Below are positions 47,101 to 57,274 of a DNA stretch of 64,000 nucleotides, one piece after another. The stretch spans positions 20,039,485 through 20,103,484 of the forward strand of contig OZ038433.1 of assembly GCA_964036275.1 (NCBI GenBank). The letters run 5' to 3'. How positions within the stretch are numbered: position 1 is the first letter of the stretch; every line of letters starts with the position of its first letter. The notes below the pieces were generated by a model, which made no database searches, was not told the origin of the DNA, and saw only the letters and a list, made by a program, of their open reading frames with translations. The position numbers and the translations under genes are program-made. Source of the stretch: Litoditis marina (Eukaryota; Nematoda; Chromadorea; Rhabditida; Rhabditidae).

Positions 47101-49557
47101 TGATTATGAAGGAAGTTATTCACGACGTCATATAGGATGGATACCAGATGATGTTATTTTTGACAAGTGCGAAGTTGAAGTCAAGTATTTTCCAAATGAT
47201 GGTAATGGTTGGCAAGTGGGTAATTCACGATGGAACTTCATCTGAACATGTCGTTCTCTGAGATTCTGGAGGCCAGGTGACGTCATACTAGAAAATTTGA
47301 CGTCAAATATTCTCCCAAACTTTGATAATAGTTGGAAAGTGGGGTACTAACGATGCAACTTTATCTGAACCACGTTTTTTGGAGTTTGTAAGAACAGATA
47401 ACGTCAGTTTTCAAAAGTGCAAAGTTGACGTAAATTTGTTTTCAAATGATAGAAATGGTTGGTAACAGGTGAACTTTTATGAAACCTCATGTAAACATAT
47501 GCATTCAAAGAACGAACCGGGTTGGGATGTGATCCCGGACTTGATTTGTCCCGGGATGGCCATCACGCTATGCACTAAGCATCCCGCCCGGGCTCTTATC
47601 CCGAGCGGGATGCAAATTTCATCCCGAGCTAGAGAGGTCAGGTTCGGCTCAAATTCCATGGTTTTTATTGTAATGGACGTGATTTTACAAACATCATCAA
47701 TGTAAAATGATCATTTATGAAATAAAGAAGCGGAGCTGTTTCCGTAAACATAACATTCGGTCTATTTCGAAGATGTTGGAGAATGAATATTATTTATCAA
47801 AAACATTATTATATCACTTTAGAGTCTTCTCTCACAGGTCTAATTGGGTTTCCATAGCTTCAATTATGCTAGTTTCGTGAAACATCTAATAAATTATCCC
47901 AACCCGACTAGGGATGTTAATGCATACCACCTATGATGTGTTTTTGATGGCCTGATGATGTCATAAGTGAAATATGCAAAGTTGACGTCAAACATGCTTC
48001 CATCCAATTTATAGTACCGCTATCTTATGTTTTTCATTTTCAGAGAAAAAAATAGTTAGTTCCTTCAAGTTTCGATTGAAAATTTAGACATGCCTCCGGA
48101 ATATCTACAAAAATTGTATAATGCAACAAAAAGTGGGGACCAACAGTTGTGCGATTTGAACAAGCTACTCAAGAGCGGATAAAGTTCTAGGGACACTGCA
48201 ACGGTGGTGCCACAAGAAGCGGTGGTGCCACAAAAAGGAAAAAAAATGTTCTGCTAACTAGTTCACAAGTCACAGTTTTTATGCTCAGATACGTTGCCAC
48301 ATTTATAAACAATAAGCGAGGTTACTGTTGTCGGAACAAATTTTTCCTCTTTTGTGGCATCACCTCTTTCTTGTGGCATAATAAACCTCCCTATATGTTT
48401 TTCCTTCTTGTTGCAGTGTCCCTAGAACTTTATCCGTTCTTGAATAGCTCGTTCAAGTCACATAACTGTTGGTCCCCCACTTTTTGATGATCTCTGTTGG
48501 TTTTTCACCATATAGTTTTCCAAACAAATACAAACTTTTATAAGTTGCCGTTCACTCTGATTATCGTGCGTGAGTGAAAAAACAAAATTCCACTCAAAAC
48601 TCGAAAATATCGAAAACTCGGAAAACTCAAAACTCGAAAAACTCGAAAAACTCGACATTTTCAACTCGATTAACATTACTAGCACTTATGCTACAACCTG
48701 CAACACTGAACGTTGCCAAGTAGTGCATGGGAAGTTCCCAAACTCTCACTGAGGGACTTTCCCATGAGAGTTTGAGAGAGAGGTTGAGAAAACTGCCACA
48801 ATCGGGAAACTGTGCTAATCAATATACAACGCGACAATGATCCTTCACAAAAATGATCACGTGAATCAGGTAAGAAAAATATTGGAACGTCAACATTATT
48901 TTGCAGAAAATTATTTTGCAGAAAGTGCGCAGAAAATTACATTATTTCGCAGAAAGTGCGCAGAAAATTACCAACTTTTGAATTCCAATCTGCGTATCTC
49001 CTTACTATTTTGCAAAACATTTTTTATCAGTCAGAAAGTACCGCTCTGGGAGATGGTAAATTTGTTATGCTCTGTTGCTATAGTTTGATTCCAATGAGGG
49101 TGCCAAACTAAAAATTGAGCTGTTTTTCGAGACCAAACAAGATGTTGGAATAGTTTTCTCTAGTGCGCGTTTTAATAGACAAACGTCGAGAACAGTGCGA
49201 GCTTCACAACATTTTTGTAATTCTCTGGGATCGGTCAACCACAGAAGCGACATGGCATGAAAGTGGATAAAACGATAGGCAGGCTGAGACAGTTTGCGTC
49301 CCTCTGAAATGCACATTCTCTCGTCAAAAATTGATCAGGCCGAATGGTTGGCGAAAATTTATCGGAACAATGTCTTATTTTAACCGTGATTGTTCAGATA
49401 CGACCAAAGTGCAATCAACATTATTTTGTCGTCACTTCGTCTGAAATACAATGTGGTACCGTACTCAAAAATCCCAACACACCGTTTTATAATTTTGCAA
49501 AGAGATGATCAGTATAATGGAACATTTGATTCCGTTTGTAGAAAAAATGAGGTCTGA
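35140..49557 (+). CDS. DUF1647 family protein, complete, 8 exons
   Basis: The exons are 35140-35247, 35433-35564, 35888-36019, 37192-37305, 44902-45070, 45155-45260, 46052-46156 and 49398-49557 (TGA). They sum to 1026 bp, or 341 residues, with phases agreeing throughout. Residues about 7-20 (SIYSGIILVVYFLK) form one hydrophobic segment, a likely signal anchor. Family landmarks are VFVTYASSNHFSESRAGLFK, KIVYYDVGLS, CNLEYRKFDFDQHP, FPAFWMFDASLR, HSILAATHPG and CHRYDQSAINIIL. These match DUF1647, a nematode family with a glycosyltransferase-like layout; the activity is not established. The W-x-F-D-x-S segment may be a sugar-nucleotide or metal-binding site, which is inference. Introns 4 (7.6 kb) and 7 (3.2 kb) are swollen by repeats, yet no exon is damaged, so the gene is probably functional. 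Confidence 0.85.
36696..36931. repeat. Foldback MITE rich in CGGTCGGT
   Basis: The left arm ATTGGGTAATCGACCGAGAC and a further part including GGCGGTCGGTGATAAGAGT recur inverted on the right. Arms are about 100 bp with a small loop. The element lies in intron 3 of the DUF1647 gene. Confidence 0.8.
37540..37995. repeat. Degenerate ~65-bp satellite (ACGTGAA family)
   Basis: Repeated blocks such as TTTCACGTAAGTCTGGAGCC and GTCAACGTATTTTGTTG recur with drift. The same family lies inverted at 51300-51880, including the outer block GCGAGCCAT to TTTCACGTAAGTCTGGAG. Confidence 0.65.
38041..39626. mobile_element. Composite repeat copy 3
   Basis: It starts TCGCGCGCAGCGCGAAGCGC after an A. A short CTTCC run follows near 38275. 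Regular 130-bp units then occur (GATGACGTC at about 38440, 38569 and 38699), and the foldback tail is 39110-39626. It lies in intron 4 of the DUF1647 gene. Confidence 0.85.
40075..40235. repeat. Cluster of TGACC/GGTCA motifs
   Basis: ATGACAATGGTCA, CTGACCATTGTCA, ATGACCATGGTCAG, ATGATCATGGTCA and GATGACCATG occur within 160 bp. The half-site TGACC/GGTCA resembles nuclear-receptor sites, but the cluster may only be a decayed tandem repeat. Confidence 0.5.
40612..43596. repeat. Large inverted repeat, 1.36-kb arms, 270-bp loop
   Basis: The left arm is 40612-41969 and the right arm 42240-43596. The outer ends read GAAAAGATGGTTGACCTCGC and its inverse. The arms encode the same 61-codon open frame on opposite strands (40771-40956 minus, 43252-43437 plus). 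Only occasional mismatches were noticed, for example GTCGACTAA against GTCAGCTAA. The arms contain repeated CAGCGACAG/GTCGCTGAATT blocks. Near the loop they hold a piece of the ORF1 retroelement protein (KKFETQEQQNAGF). The loop carries another ORF1-related scrap on the minus strand. The whole lies in intron 4 of the DUF1647 gene. Confidence 0.9.
41833..42376. pseudogene. ORF1 retroelement fragments in the hairpin apex
   Basis: The left side (41833-41969, plus) and right side (42240-42376, minus) both encode a decayed version of the ORF1 segment that in intact copies contains VRKFETPEQRKAGFLARQSK. They face each other as part of the arms. The loop, 41970-42239, reads DFPPGLVVFEITDPVFDPI on the minus strand, faintly like the copy 2 C-terminal region. 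Confidence 0.6.
43829..43868 (-). pseudogene. Relic of the ORF1 start
   Basis: The minus strand reads ATGCCCTCGCCTCTTCCAAA and on to AATGGTACCATC, matching the MPSPRPKMVP start of the intact ORF1 copies. Only this scrap is recognisable. Confidence 0.6.
43869..44720. repeat. Intronic; diverged inverted repeat near 44.2 kb
   Basis: GGGGCGAGCGGTCGTTGAT (about 44216) and CAACTGGCCGCTCGCC with CCCGCCCCATGCC (about 44281) form an imperfect foldback. The rest is AT-rich with no coding signal. Confidence 0.45.
44724..44805 (+). pseudogene. tRNA-like sequence in intron 4 of the DUF1647 gene
   Basis: GGCCCATTTAGCGCAGTGAC (acceptor and box A) and CACGGGTTCGATTCCCGTG, a perfect 6-bp T stem, are present. 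Five of seven acceptor pairs form (CATTT with AAATG). The middle is irregular. A recent tRNA-derived copy is more likely than a working gene. Confidence 0.5.
46179..48490. mobile_element. Composite repeat copy 4, rearranged, second foldback type
   Basis: It starts TCGCGCGCAGCGCGAAGC after an A. A local tandem of AACGCTGCCAAATTGCGTG (46210-46330) follows, then TGACGTCA units (47130-47460 and 47940-47990), and then a foldback tail, about 48123-48490, with ends AAAAAGTGGGGACCAACAG and its inverse. Sequence from about 47505 to 47925 looks inserted, since ATGCAT stands at both borders. Confidence 0.65.
48540..48685. repeat. CTCGAAA repeats, fragment 3
   Basis: AACTCGAAAAACTCGAAAAACTC-type sequence ends CGATTAACATTACTAG, a mutated version of the AACAACCCTAG end. 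No left end is visible. Confidence 0.6.
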
Positions 49558-49947
49558 ACAGTGGATTTGAAATGCTCACTTTCCTTATTGTCTCTATATC
49601 TCGCTCCCTGTCTGTTTACCCGCTCTTGCTTCCTACTTGATCCAAACTCTCATCCTTCTCTTCCTTATTCCACTCTTTTCTCCGTATCCTTAGCTCTTCT
49701 AAACTTTTTTACATGAGTAATCCTTTTTGTTATGAATCGTGAGCGTATGCGGTTAGTTGAACATAATAATTTGTTGTTTATGTTCTGGACTCTAATTGTC
49801 TTCTTATGCTATGAATTGCTTTTTGGTTACAGTAATCAAGTATATTATCGAATGTGTACTCAGAATCACGCTCGGTTATGTTTTGAACTCAGTTAATGAA
49901 GTATTCACAATGCAATTTAACTTTTTTTTCACTATGATCTGTTATAT

Positions 49948-51285
49948 ACGGTCGTGAGTTACACAACGGTCGTGGGTGGTTGTGGGTGACGCAATGGTTA
50001 CACTCGAACATCGCGGCACTCTCGTCATTGCCTCCTCATCAACCGTCGAGACGCCAACGTGGTTGTGAGCTTCGCAGCGGTTGTAAGTGACGCGAGGGTT
50101 TCGGGTGTCGCAACGATTGTTGGTGTCGCATCGGTTGAGGGTGTCGCAACGGTTGTTGGTGTCGCATCGGTTGAGGGTGTTACAATGATTGTTGATAACG
50201 CAATAGTTGTTGGTGACGCAACGGTTGTGAGTGGTTGTGAGTGAGCGGGGGGTTTCGGGTGTCACACGGGTTGTTAGTGTCGCATCTGTTGAGGGTGTCG
50301 CAACGGTTGTTGGTGACGCAATGGTTATGGGTAACGCAACGGTTGTGGGTGACGTTATGGTTACACTCAAATATCGCGTCACTCTCGTCATTCCGTCATC
50401 ATCAACCGTCGCGACACAAACGTGGTTGTGGGCTATGCAGCGGCTGTAAGTGACGCGAGGGTTTCGGGTATCACAAGGATTTTCGGTGTCGCATCGGTTG
50501 AGGGTGTCGCAACGATTGTTGGTTTCGCAACAGTTGTGAGTGACGCAACGGTCGTGGGTGGTTGTGGATGACGCGAGGGTTTTGGGTATCACACGGGTTG
50601 TCGGTGTCGCATCGGTTGAGGGTGTCGCAGCGGTTGTGGGTGACGCGAGGGTTATGGGTGTCGCGACGGTTTTTTGTGTCGCATCGGTTTGACGCACAGA
50701 TCGTTGGTGATAGACAGGGGTGACGTGACGGCTGTGAGTGATTGTGGGTGACGCGGGGGTTTTAGGTGTAGCAACAGTTATCGGTGTCAAATCGGGTGAG
50801 GGTGTCGCAACGGTTGTTGGTAACGCAATAGTTGTGGGTGACGAAATGGTTGTGGGAGGGGGGGGGGGGGTGGGTGACGTAAGCGTTTTGGGTGTCGCGC
50901 GGGTTGTCGGTGTCGCATCGCTTGAGGGTGTCGCAACGGTTGAGGGTGTCGCAACGGTTATGGGTGAGGCAACGGTTGTGGGTGACACAGAAGTTGTGGG
51001 TGACGCAGAGGTTTTCGGGTGTCGCGATGATCGTGGGTGACTGAACGGTTGTGGGGGGCCGCAATGGTTGCCCTCAAACATCGCGTCACTCTTCACTATT
51101 GTTTCATTCTCAACCGTTGATATACCGACATGGTTGTGGGCGTCGCAACAGTTGTTAATGACGCAATGGTTGAGACTGACGCAAGGATTGTCGGTGTCGC
51201 AACGGTTGTCGGTATTGCAACGGTTGTCGGTATCGCAACGGTTGTCGGTGTCGCAACGGTGGTCGGTGTCGCAACGGTGGCTGAA
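49948..51285. repeat. 18-bp minisatellite, ~1.3 kb, higher-order structure
   Basis: The unit is near GGTGTCGCAACGGTTGTT. Because 18 is a multiple of three, frames stay open for long distances: 384 codons on the minus strand, rich in T-P-S (as in ASPTTVATPS), and several 60-100 codon frames elsewhere. Linker blocks around CGTCATCATCAACCGTCG recur near 50035, 50395 and 51100. A mucin-like protein cannot be excluded, but no splice or signal features support one. Confidence 0.85.
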
Positions 51286-51299
51286 GTTTAAATTTGATA

Positions 51300-51885
51300 C
51301 TAAAGCGACTCATTATTATGGCACGCGTTTGTAACAACAAAATACGTCATCAGGCCTTACAAAAACGTGGAACTCTTCCGCATTGAGTTGACACGCTTTG
51401 AGTTCAACGAACTTTTTTTACAGTGATTTGACACGCGCTGTATTCATTAATATATGGCGACAGGCCTCGCCTATACGTGAAATTAGTTGACAGTACAATG
51501 ACACGCGTTTGTTTCAACAAATTACGTTGGCAAGCCTCACCAAAACGTGAAACTCATTAACAGGGAGTTAACACGTGCAAATTCAATAAATTATTGCGAC
51601 AAGCCACAAAATAGGGTGGAATTAACGTAAACTTCTCCACGGTATAGTGGCATTTGTTTATGACTACGAATACGTTGACAATCCTCACAAAAACGTTAAA
51701 CTCTTCGACACGCGTTGGAACACGAAATTATGAACGAAATACGATGGTAGGCCTAACAATTCACGTAAAAGTTTTTGGCAGGCATTATTGACGTGTTACT
51801 TTCCTAACTTACGTTAGCACGCTCCAACGCTCCAGACTTACGTGAAACTATCTGGAAAGCCAATGGCTCGCTTTTATGTCTGTTC
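51300..51885. repeat. Degenerate ~65-bp satellite, inverted to 37.5 kb
   Basis: Units run AATTACGTTGGCAAGCCTCA to AAAACGTGAAACTC to TTGACACGCGTTTG. The outer end ACTTACGTGAAACTATCTGG matches the start of the 37.5-kb block in reverse. Confidence 0.65.
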
Positions 51886-52248
51886 GAAGGCCAGTGGAAT
51901 GCCGTCTATTATTTCACTCGATTATTGCCACGCGGAATTACAATGTGAATAAACACGCTTTTATACTCCAATTACTCGTAGTTAATACACGCCTTGGTTA
52001 TACAGTTTGATAATAACGAAATATGGATAGGATAAATCTTATTATGAGTAGAACAGTACACAGTATAATTATTGGTTTCTATCATAAAACATTATATAAC
52101 AGACAACAACGGAGTACTCTGGAAGAGAGCACTCGAGAAGGCCACCATTCAGTAAGTAAACATATGAGACATAATGACGAGTGGGCCGGCGAGACTGGTA
52201 CACGTTCACGTGGAATCGACGACAATCCAATTAGCATATATGCTAATC

Positions 52249-53328
52249 TCAAGTGCGTGGGCACACTCTCGAGAGCGAAAAGAAAACTCTGAAACACTGT
52301 AGAGGCTGGTTGGTGAAGGATCTGGATTCTGGTTGAGGCGGGATGTGATGAACGTCAGGATCGAATCGCGGGCACAGCGCAATCCCGTGGTTCTGCGATC
52401 CGCACACAGGGCAGTGACGTCTCCCGAACTCCGCACAAGGTGGTCGATGTTGTCGAACACAGATCCAGCAACGTCGGTCACTGTTCAGGGCCCTGCGTCT
52501 GGAGTTAAGAGTGACGAACGTCGGGCAGTCCGCCGTGAAGTGCTGACCTCTTACGTTGCATAACCTACATGACTGAATTGGTGAAGGGTAGATGGGTGGT
52601 ACATTTGGACGATTGGTAAGCATCCGCAGGTCACCATTGCTATAAAACTCTTCTTGATGGTGCATAGGGCGATGGGGGTCCAGTCTAGGTGGAGGTTCGA
52701 GTGCTATGTTGTTGTTGTTGGGATTGGGTGGGATGTTAGTTTCTGGTTGGTTCATCAGCTGTTGATGGGGGACGACCTCGAGCTGGCCGGCTGGCATGAC
52801 GGCAACGTTGTGGTTGGTTGGCTCTTCTTCTTCATCCTGCACTGATTCATCACCCGAATTTCCATAGTCCCCGTCGAAAGATAGATGATCTTCCATCTGG
52901 GGATGTTCATCTTGGAGAGATTGCTCTCTGGGTTGAAAGTAGTTGGATGCGAGATACTCTGCGGTGGGCTGGAACACATTTTGTTCCAGGCGGGGTCCCC
53001 TCGCTGGACTGGGCAACTCTTCTTCCATTGATGCAGGATGCGTGGGGTAAGTTGTTCATCCACGAACTCCGGATGTTCGTTGATTTCGTTGATAAGAAGT
53101 CTCTCTTCTTTCTCCAAATCGATTAGAAGGGTCTGTAGTGAATGAGATAACTCCTCAACAGATTGATCAAGGCTGGTGGTAGATCTAAAGGATGAGACTG
53201 GTAATGACATGACTTCCACGTTTTCAGGTTTGTTAAGAATGTGGATAGCCTGGGATATGTTTTTATAAAGGTACGCAATAAAGTTCTGGTATCGACTAAC
53301 ATCCGGATACTTCCATTTTGAATTTTCT
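52249..53328 (-). pseudogene. Pao/BEL-like gag with zinc knuckles, frameshifted
   Basis: The minus strand holds two overlapping frames. One runs from about 53328 past 53030 (YQNFIAYLYKNISQ, then SVEELSHSLQTLLIDLEKEE, a helical region). The second runs from 53028 to 52249 and encodes an acidic, Asn/Pro-rich stretch. It then has cysteine-histidine motifs in a row: C-x2-C-x5-H-x4-C, C-x2-C-x3-H-x3-C and C-x2-C-x4-H-x4-C (CPVCGSQNHGIALC). This array is typical of gag in Pao/BEL LTR retrotransposons, where it packages RNA. The change of frame near 53030 means the copy is probably dead. No protease, RT or LTR is recognised next to it. Confidence 0.65.
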
Positions 53329-53639
53329 CACGACCGAACGATGAAGAGTAAGTTCATGCATAGTTCTAACCTTCATCTGTCCTATTTTGTGCATTTTCAA
53401 CAGCATTTACAACAGGAATGCATTTTCACAGTCAATTCGTCGTCAGATGGTTCTACTGTTGTTTCTGGCATGTCACTGGATCTATGTCTCAGAACATACG
53501 TGTGTCCACCATGAGGAATCAACTGTACCACTACTGCACAAAAAGACGTTCTGGCGATAATGTGATATAAGACGCTCCAATCTAAATGGTTTCGGAAATC
53601 AGGAAATCCTAGTGATTTCATGAAATTTTTAGGATGAGA

Positions 53640-54400
53640 CTTTTAACCATCGAAGAGTTAACACTTTTTTAAAATTATTTCTGATTGGACATCGGGTAGT
53701 CCCCATTTATTTGAAGTTTAAACTAAAAACCAAACGATCGAATCGCTGTGTCCCGATTCAGGAAATTGAAAAAAAGTGTGTCACAAAAAATTGCAGTTTT
53801 CACAAATCTCTCAAAAAATTGTGTCACAATTTTTCACACTTCAATTTTTTGGGCACAATTTTTCACACTTCTATTTTTTGGGCACAATTTTTCACACTTC
53901 AATTTTTTGGGCCCAATTTTTCACACTGCAATTTTTTGGGCACATTTTTTCACTTTTCCAAATATTGTACATGTTCCAGCAAGAGAGGTTATTACTGAAC
54001 CACTCGCGCGATACTAATGTTTCCTTCCATACCCCGCTGACTGCGCCGTATCTAGTATTGGCGATTAGAGCAATGAGACGCAGAGAAACGGGCGCGCATT
54101 GAGGGCATCGCCCAATTAGAGAAAGAGACGCAGAGAAAGAACAGGCGAGACAGATCCGCAGGATTTGAAACCATAACAAGATACGGATCATTGAGAGCTG
54201 TGTCAAAGAATATCACAGCATTATCGCGCGAGAGACATACAAAGTGCAAAGTACCTCTCTTTAGAGAAACAAATGTGTCACAATTTTTCACACTTCCATT
54301 TTTTGGGCACAATTTTTCACACTTCAATTTTTTGGGCCCAATTTTTCACACTACAATTTTTTGGGCACATTTTTTCACACTGTTTTCAACTGCGAAAACG
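53640..54400. repeat. Two 29-bp tandem arrays
   Basis: CACAATTTTTCACACTTCAA plus TTTTTTGGG repeats about four times at 53823-53955 and again at 54271-54385, with 320 bp between. Outer sequences are inverted: AGACGCTCCAATCTAAATGG near 53571 faces ATTTAGATTGGAGCGTCT near 54599. The arrays thus sit inside a larger foldback-like unit. Confidence 0.75.
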
Positions 54401-54619
54401 TGTGTTATAATGTTCTGGAAGGAAAATAATTGTGGCAGAGGATTTTGAAACATACAAATATTCGGTAGTTTTATCTGCGCTCCAAATGAGAGCGACACAA
54501 GAATTAGAAGAATTGGACATTTCAGAAAAAATATCGGACAAGTCTGATGATGCACAATATTTTGAGGTTTTCCAAGAAATCATCTAAAATGGAAACCATT
54601 TAGATTGGAGCGTCTTATA

Positions 54620-56180
54620 TGTATGATGATCACCGCCTCGAAACGACGCGAAGTGAAACAATAAATATGAAATATGAAATTGTCGTAGTCAATGCGATTC
54701 TTCTTTTCAATTTATTGGCCATTAGGACGATGGAGTTGGAGTGAACCTGAACTGGTTTGATTATTCTGATTTGATGCAACTGGTGTAACGGAAATGACTT
54801 GGATGAAGGAGACTAGAGTAGTGGGAATGATGTACTTTTCCTCTGCCGAGAAAGGTTGTTGGTGATGTGCCGTTTAGTAATTTTTGAGTCTTTAGAAAAA
54901 TCTACACGTACAGTCAGCAAAGGTAAAGGCAGAGAACTGTATATGCGTGTAACACGTACTTCATTGGTGTCGTCATCCCTAGGAGTAGTTTCTCCAAGGA
55001 TAGCAGTTTCTTGTTCTTCTAGCGAAGCCATCACGGGTTGTTTTCCCAGGTTGAGTTGGATAATCTGGAAGGAATCTAATGAGTTACGTTTACAGAGTCA
55101 GCGTTATACCCTTCAACTTCCTGAAGATTCAGGTCGGCACTGACTGTAGTAACACGATTAGTTTAATAAAATATAACTGGATATCAATAACTTGAGAAAG
55201 AATGATGATGATGAGAAAAGGTTGAAAATGTCAAATAATGAAAGTTTCAAGGACGGATAGAGTGACTGTGGGAAAATTAATGAATCAGTTTTCTCAACAG
55301 TAATATCATTACCCGAGTTCAAAACTTCGAGTAATCGAGTTAAAACAATGTTTATTTGAGACAGAAGTAACAGTTTCAGGATTAGTTTGAGACGTAGGTG
55401 ATTTTTGTTATACACAATGTTTTTAAACTAGGTTTAAGTTTCACTTCGGAAATTTTTTTGCACGTGAATTTAAAACGGGCTGATTGCCCATTTGTCTTGA
55501 ATATTACCTACACTTCATAAGTGTGTGAAACAATCAGAACATAGATTTTTGCCATTATGACAAACAGTTTTTATCAAAAGTAATGAAGTACATGTCACTA
55601 GCAAAATTCAAAGGACGCTACGTGAAAAGTTGTACCCAAGCTAGGAACAAGCGAGCGAGATAAGTGCATGAAAAAATCGAGTCAAAGGACGACTAAGGTA
55701 AGTATTTCAAATCGCATTGTGTGATTAAGGTGTGCTTTTTTGATACATGTAGTATTTCTAAAGCTTTTACCACTTCTAGTGCAAAATTAGCTAGTTAACG
55801 TAATGATCGCCAACCGTTTACGTCCACAATTGGAGTAAACTAGTTGTTTCTTTGTTCTCTAATTCGAAATTCATTTGATTCAAATATTTGACAAACTAGT
55901 GATTATTTAGTCCGAGGACGGACTTGTTTAAGGCGGGGAGGTGTTAAGTATGTCAAGTTCCCGTGGATATTGATTTGATAACATGTGTGTTATGTTTGTG
56001 GAATAAACCTATTATTATTATTATAATTCCTACATCCGATAGTGAAGTACAAGAATAGTACGAAAATAACTTCACATATGAAAGTGAATAACAATGACAA
56101 GATTACAAAACATTAATCCAAGGCACAGTCTTTTCGTTCGGTTTCAGTACTATTCATATAAAGATGAAATTTAAATAATG
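54620..56180. other. No clear gene; possible LTR start at 55942
   Basis: A minus-strand frame at 54813-55034 is not recognised. At 55930-55941 AAGGCGGGGAGG is followed by TGTTAAGTATG, which looks like a Pao/BEL polypurine tract and LTR start on the plus strand. GGAATAAACC and an ATTATTATTATTA run follow shortly after. Confidence 0.35.
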
Positions 56181-56645
56181 TTTTAACTGATTACTTTGTG
56201 CATTTCCCATAGTTCACTTGGATTGACAGGATGACAGAAAAGTAGAATTGAGGTGAACAGTCTTCTTAGAACTGTTGGTTTTTCCAGATCTTCCGCTTCT
56301 ACGAGAGCGAAGTGAAATTCCAATTCATTATTCATCAAACGCAGAGCCTGTAACATTAAACATTTTGTGAAATTCTCAATATTTCTAATTGTCACTCAAA
56401 ACACGTTTTATAGACTGAATGAACTTTACCTTAACACGAAAAACTTTTCAAAACTCTCTCTCAGTTTCAAAACAATCACAACATAAATTTATTTTTAGCA
56501 GAAATGACTTTTTTCTTTTATATTCATACAGCAAAATATAAAATTTATTTATTCAAGCTCGTTTTTGCTAATTTCCAACTTAAAATATAAAAATTATTGT
56601 TTTCTCACCTTTGCAGCTGACACAAAGTCGTCGAATTCTTCTCCA

Positions 56646-56769
56646 TTAAAGAAGGACGATTATGTGGACCAATCCCGTTACATCGGTCCTTTAAACTGCA
56701 ATTGAAAAATATATTGCGGTTTAAAGAACTGAAGCGTTGCGATTGGACCACATAATCGTCCTTCTTTAA
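56646..56769. mobile_element. 116-bp MITE with TTAA target duplication
   Basis: Both borders are TTAA. The inverted ends are AGAAGGACGATTATGTGG with ACCAATC, about 25 bp. Removing the element and one TTAA rejoins the Helitron reading frame exactly (GTTAAT codons). TTAA targets are typical of piggyBac-type transposases, so it is probably a non-autonomous piggyBac-like element. Confidence 0.85.
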
Positions 56770-57107
56770 CTGTACGAAGTTCCAAGAACGATTGTGGTCC
56801 TTTCTGATGCATACACAATAATCGGATGGCGAATTGTTCTAGAAATCAAGGTTGAACCATATTTACTCGACCGATAATGTGGTGACTCAAATCTCTTCGT
56901 CTCTTGGTCCATTTGCCATTCTTGTAAATGAAAAACTTTGGGATCTCATCGTAGGTTAGAGTGCGAGCCAGCTTTCCATTTGGTCCCAAGTCCGAATTCA
57001 ATCTGAACCAGGCCTTCAAACGAGAGTCCACATCTTTTCTTTCAATTTCTCTGACCACGTCCTCCATTTGTTCGGGAGGATAACTGACTGGTTCTTCGTC
57101 TGGCGGC

Positions 57108-57274
57108 GTAGCAATCCCTCCAATCTCACGAGAAGTTCATATGAGTTTCTCATGAGATATCTCATGAGCATCTCGTGAACTCTCAATGTTGTAGAATAGC
57201 AATCAATAGAAACTCATGAGAGGCTCGTGCTAATAGCTCATGAGCTATCTTATGAGATTTTTCAAGGATTGCTA
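57108..57274. mobile_element. 167-bp palindromic MITE in the Helitron frame
   Basis: Ends GTAGCAATCC and GGATTGCTAC are flanked by GGC on both sides, a likely 3-bp duplication. The interior holds nested CTCATGAG palindromes. The flanking frames differ by one base after removal, so another small indel exists. Confidence 0.8.

Noticed and set aside
49942..51096. 384-codon minus-strand ORF as a mucin-like gene
   Set aside because: The openness follows from an 18-bp unit. Other frames are open too, and there is no signal peptide, splice chain or non-repeat domain.
53711..54102. Three overlapping ORFs with a repeated HFFGPNFSHF-like pattern
   Set aside because: They are all three frames of the 29-bp tandem array, with no coding evidence.
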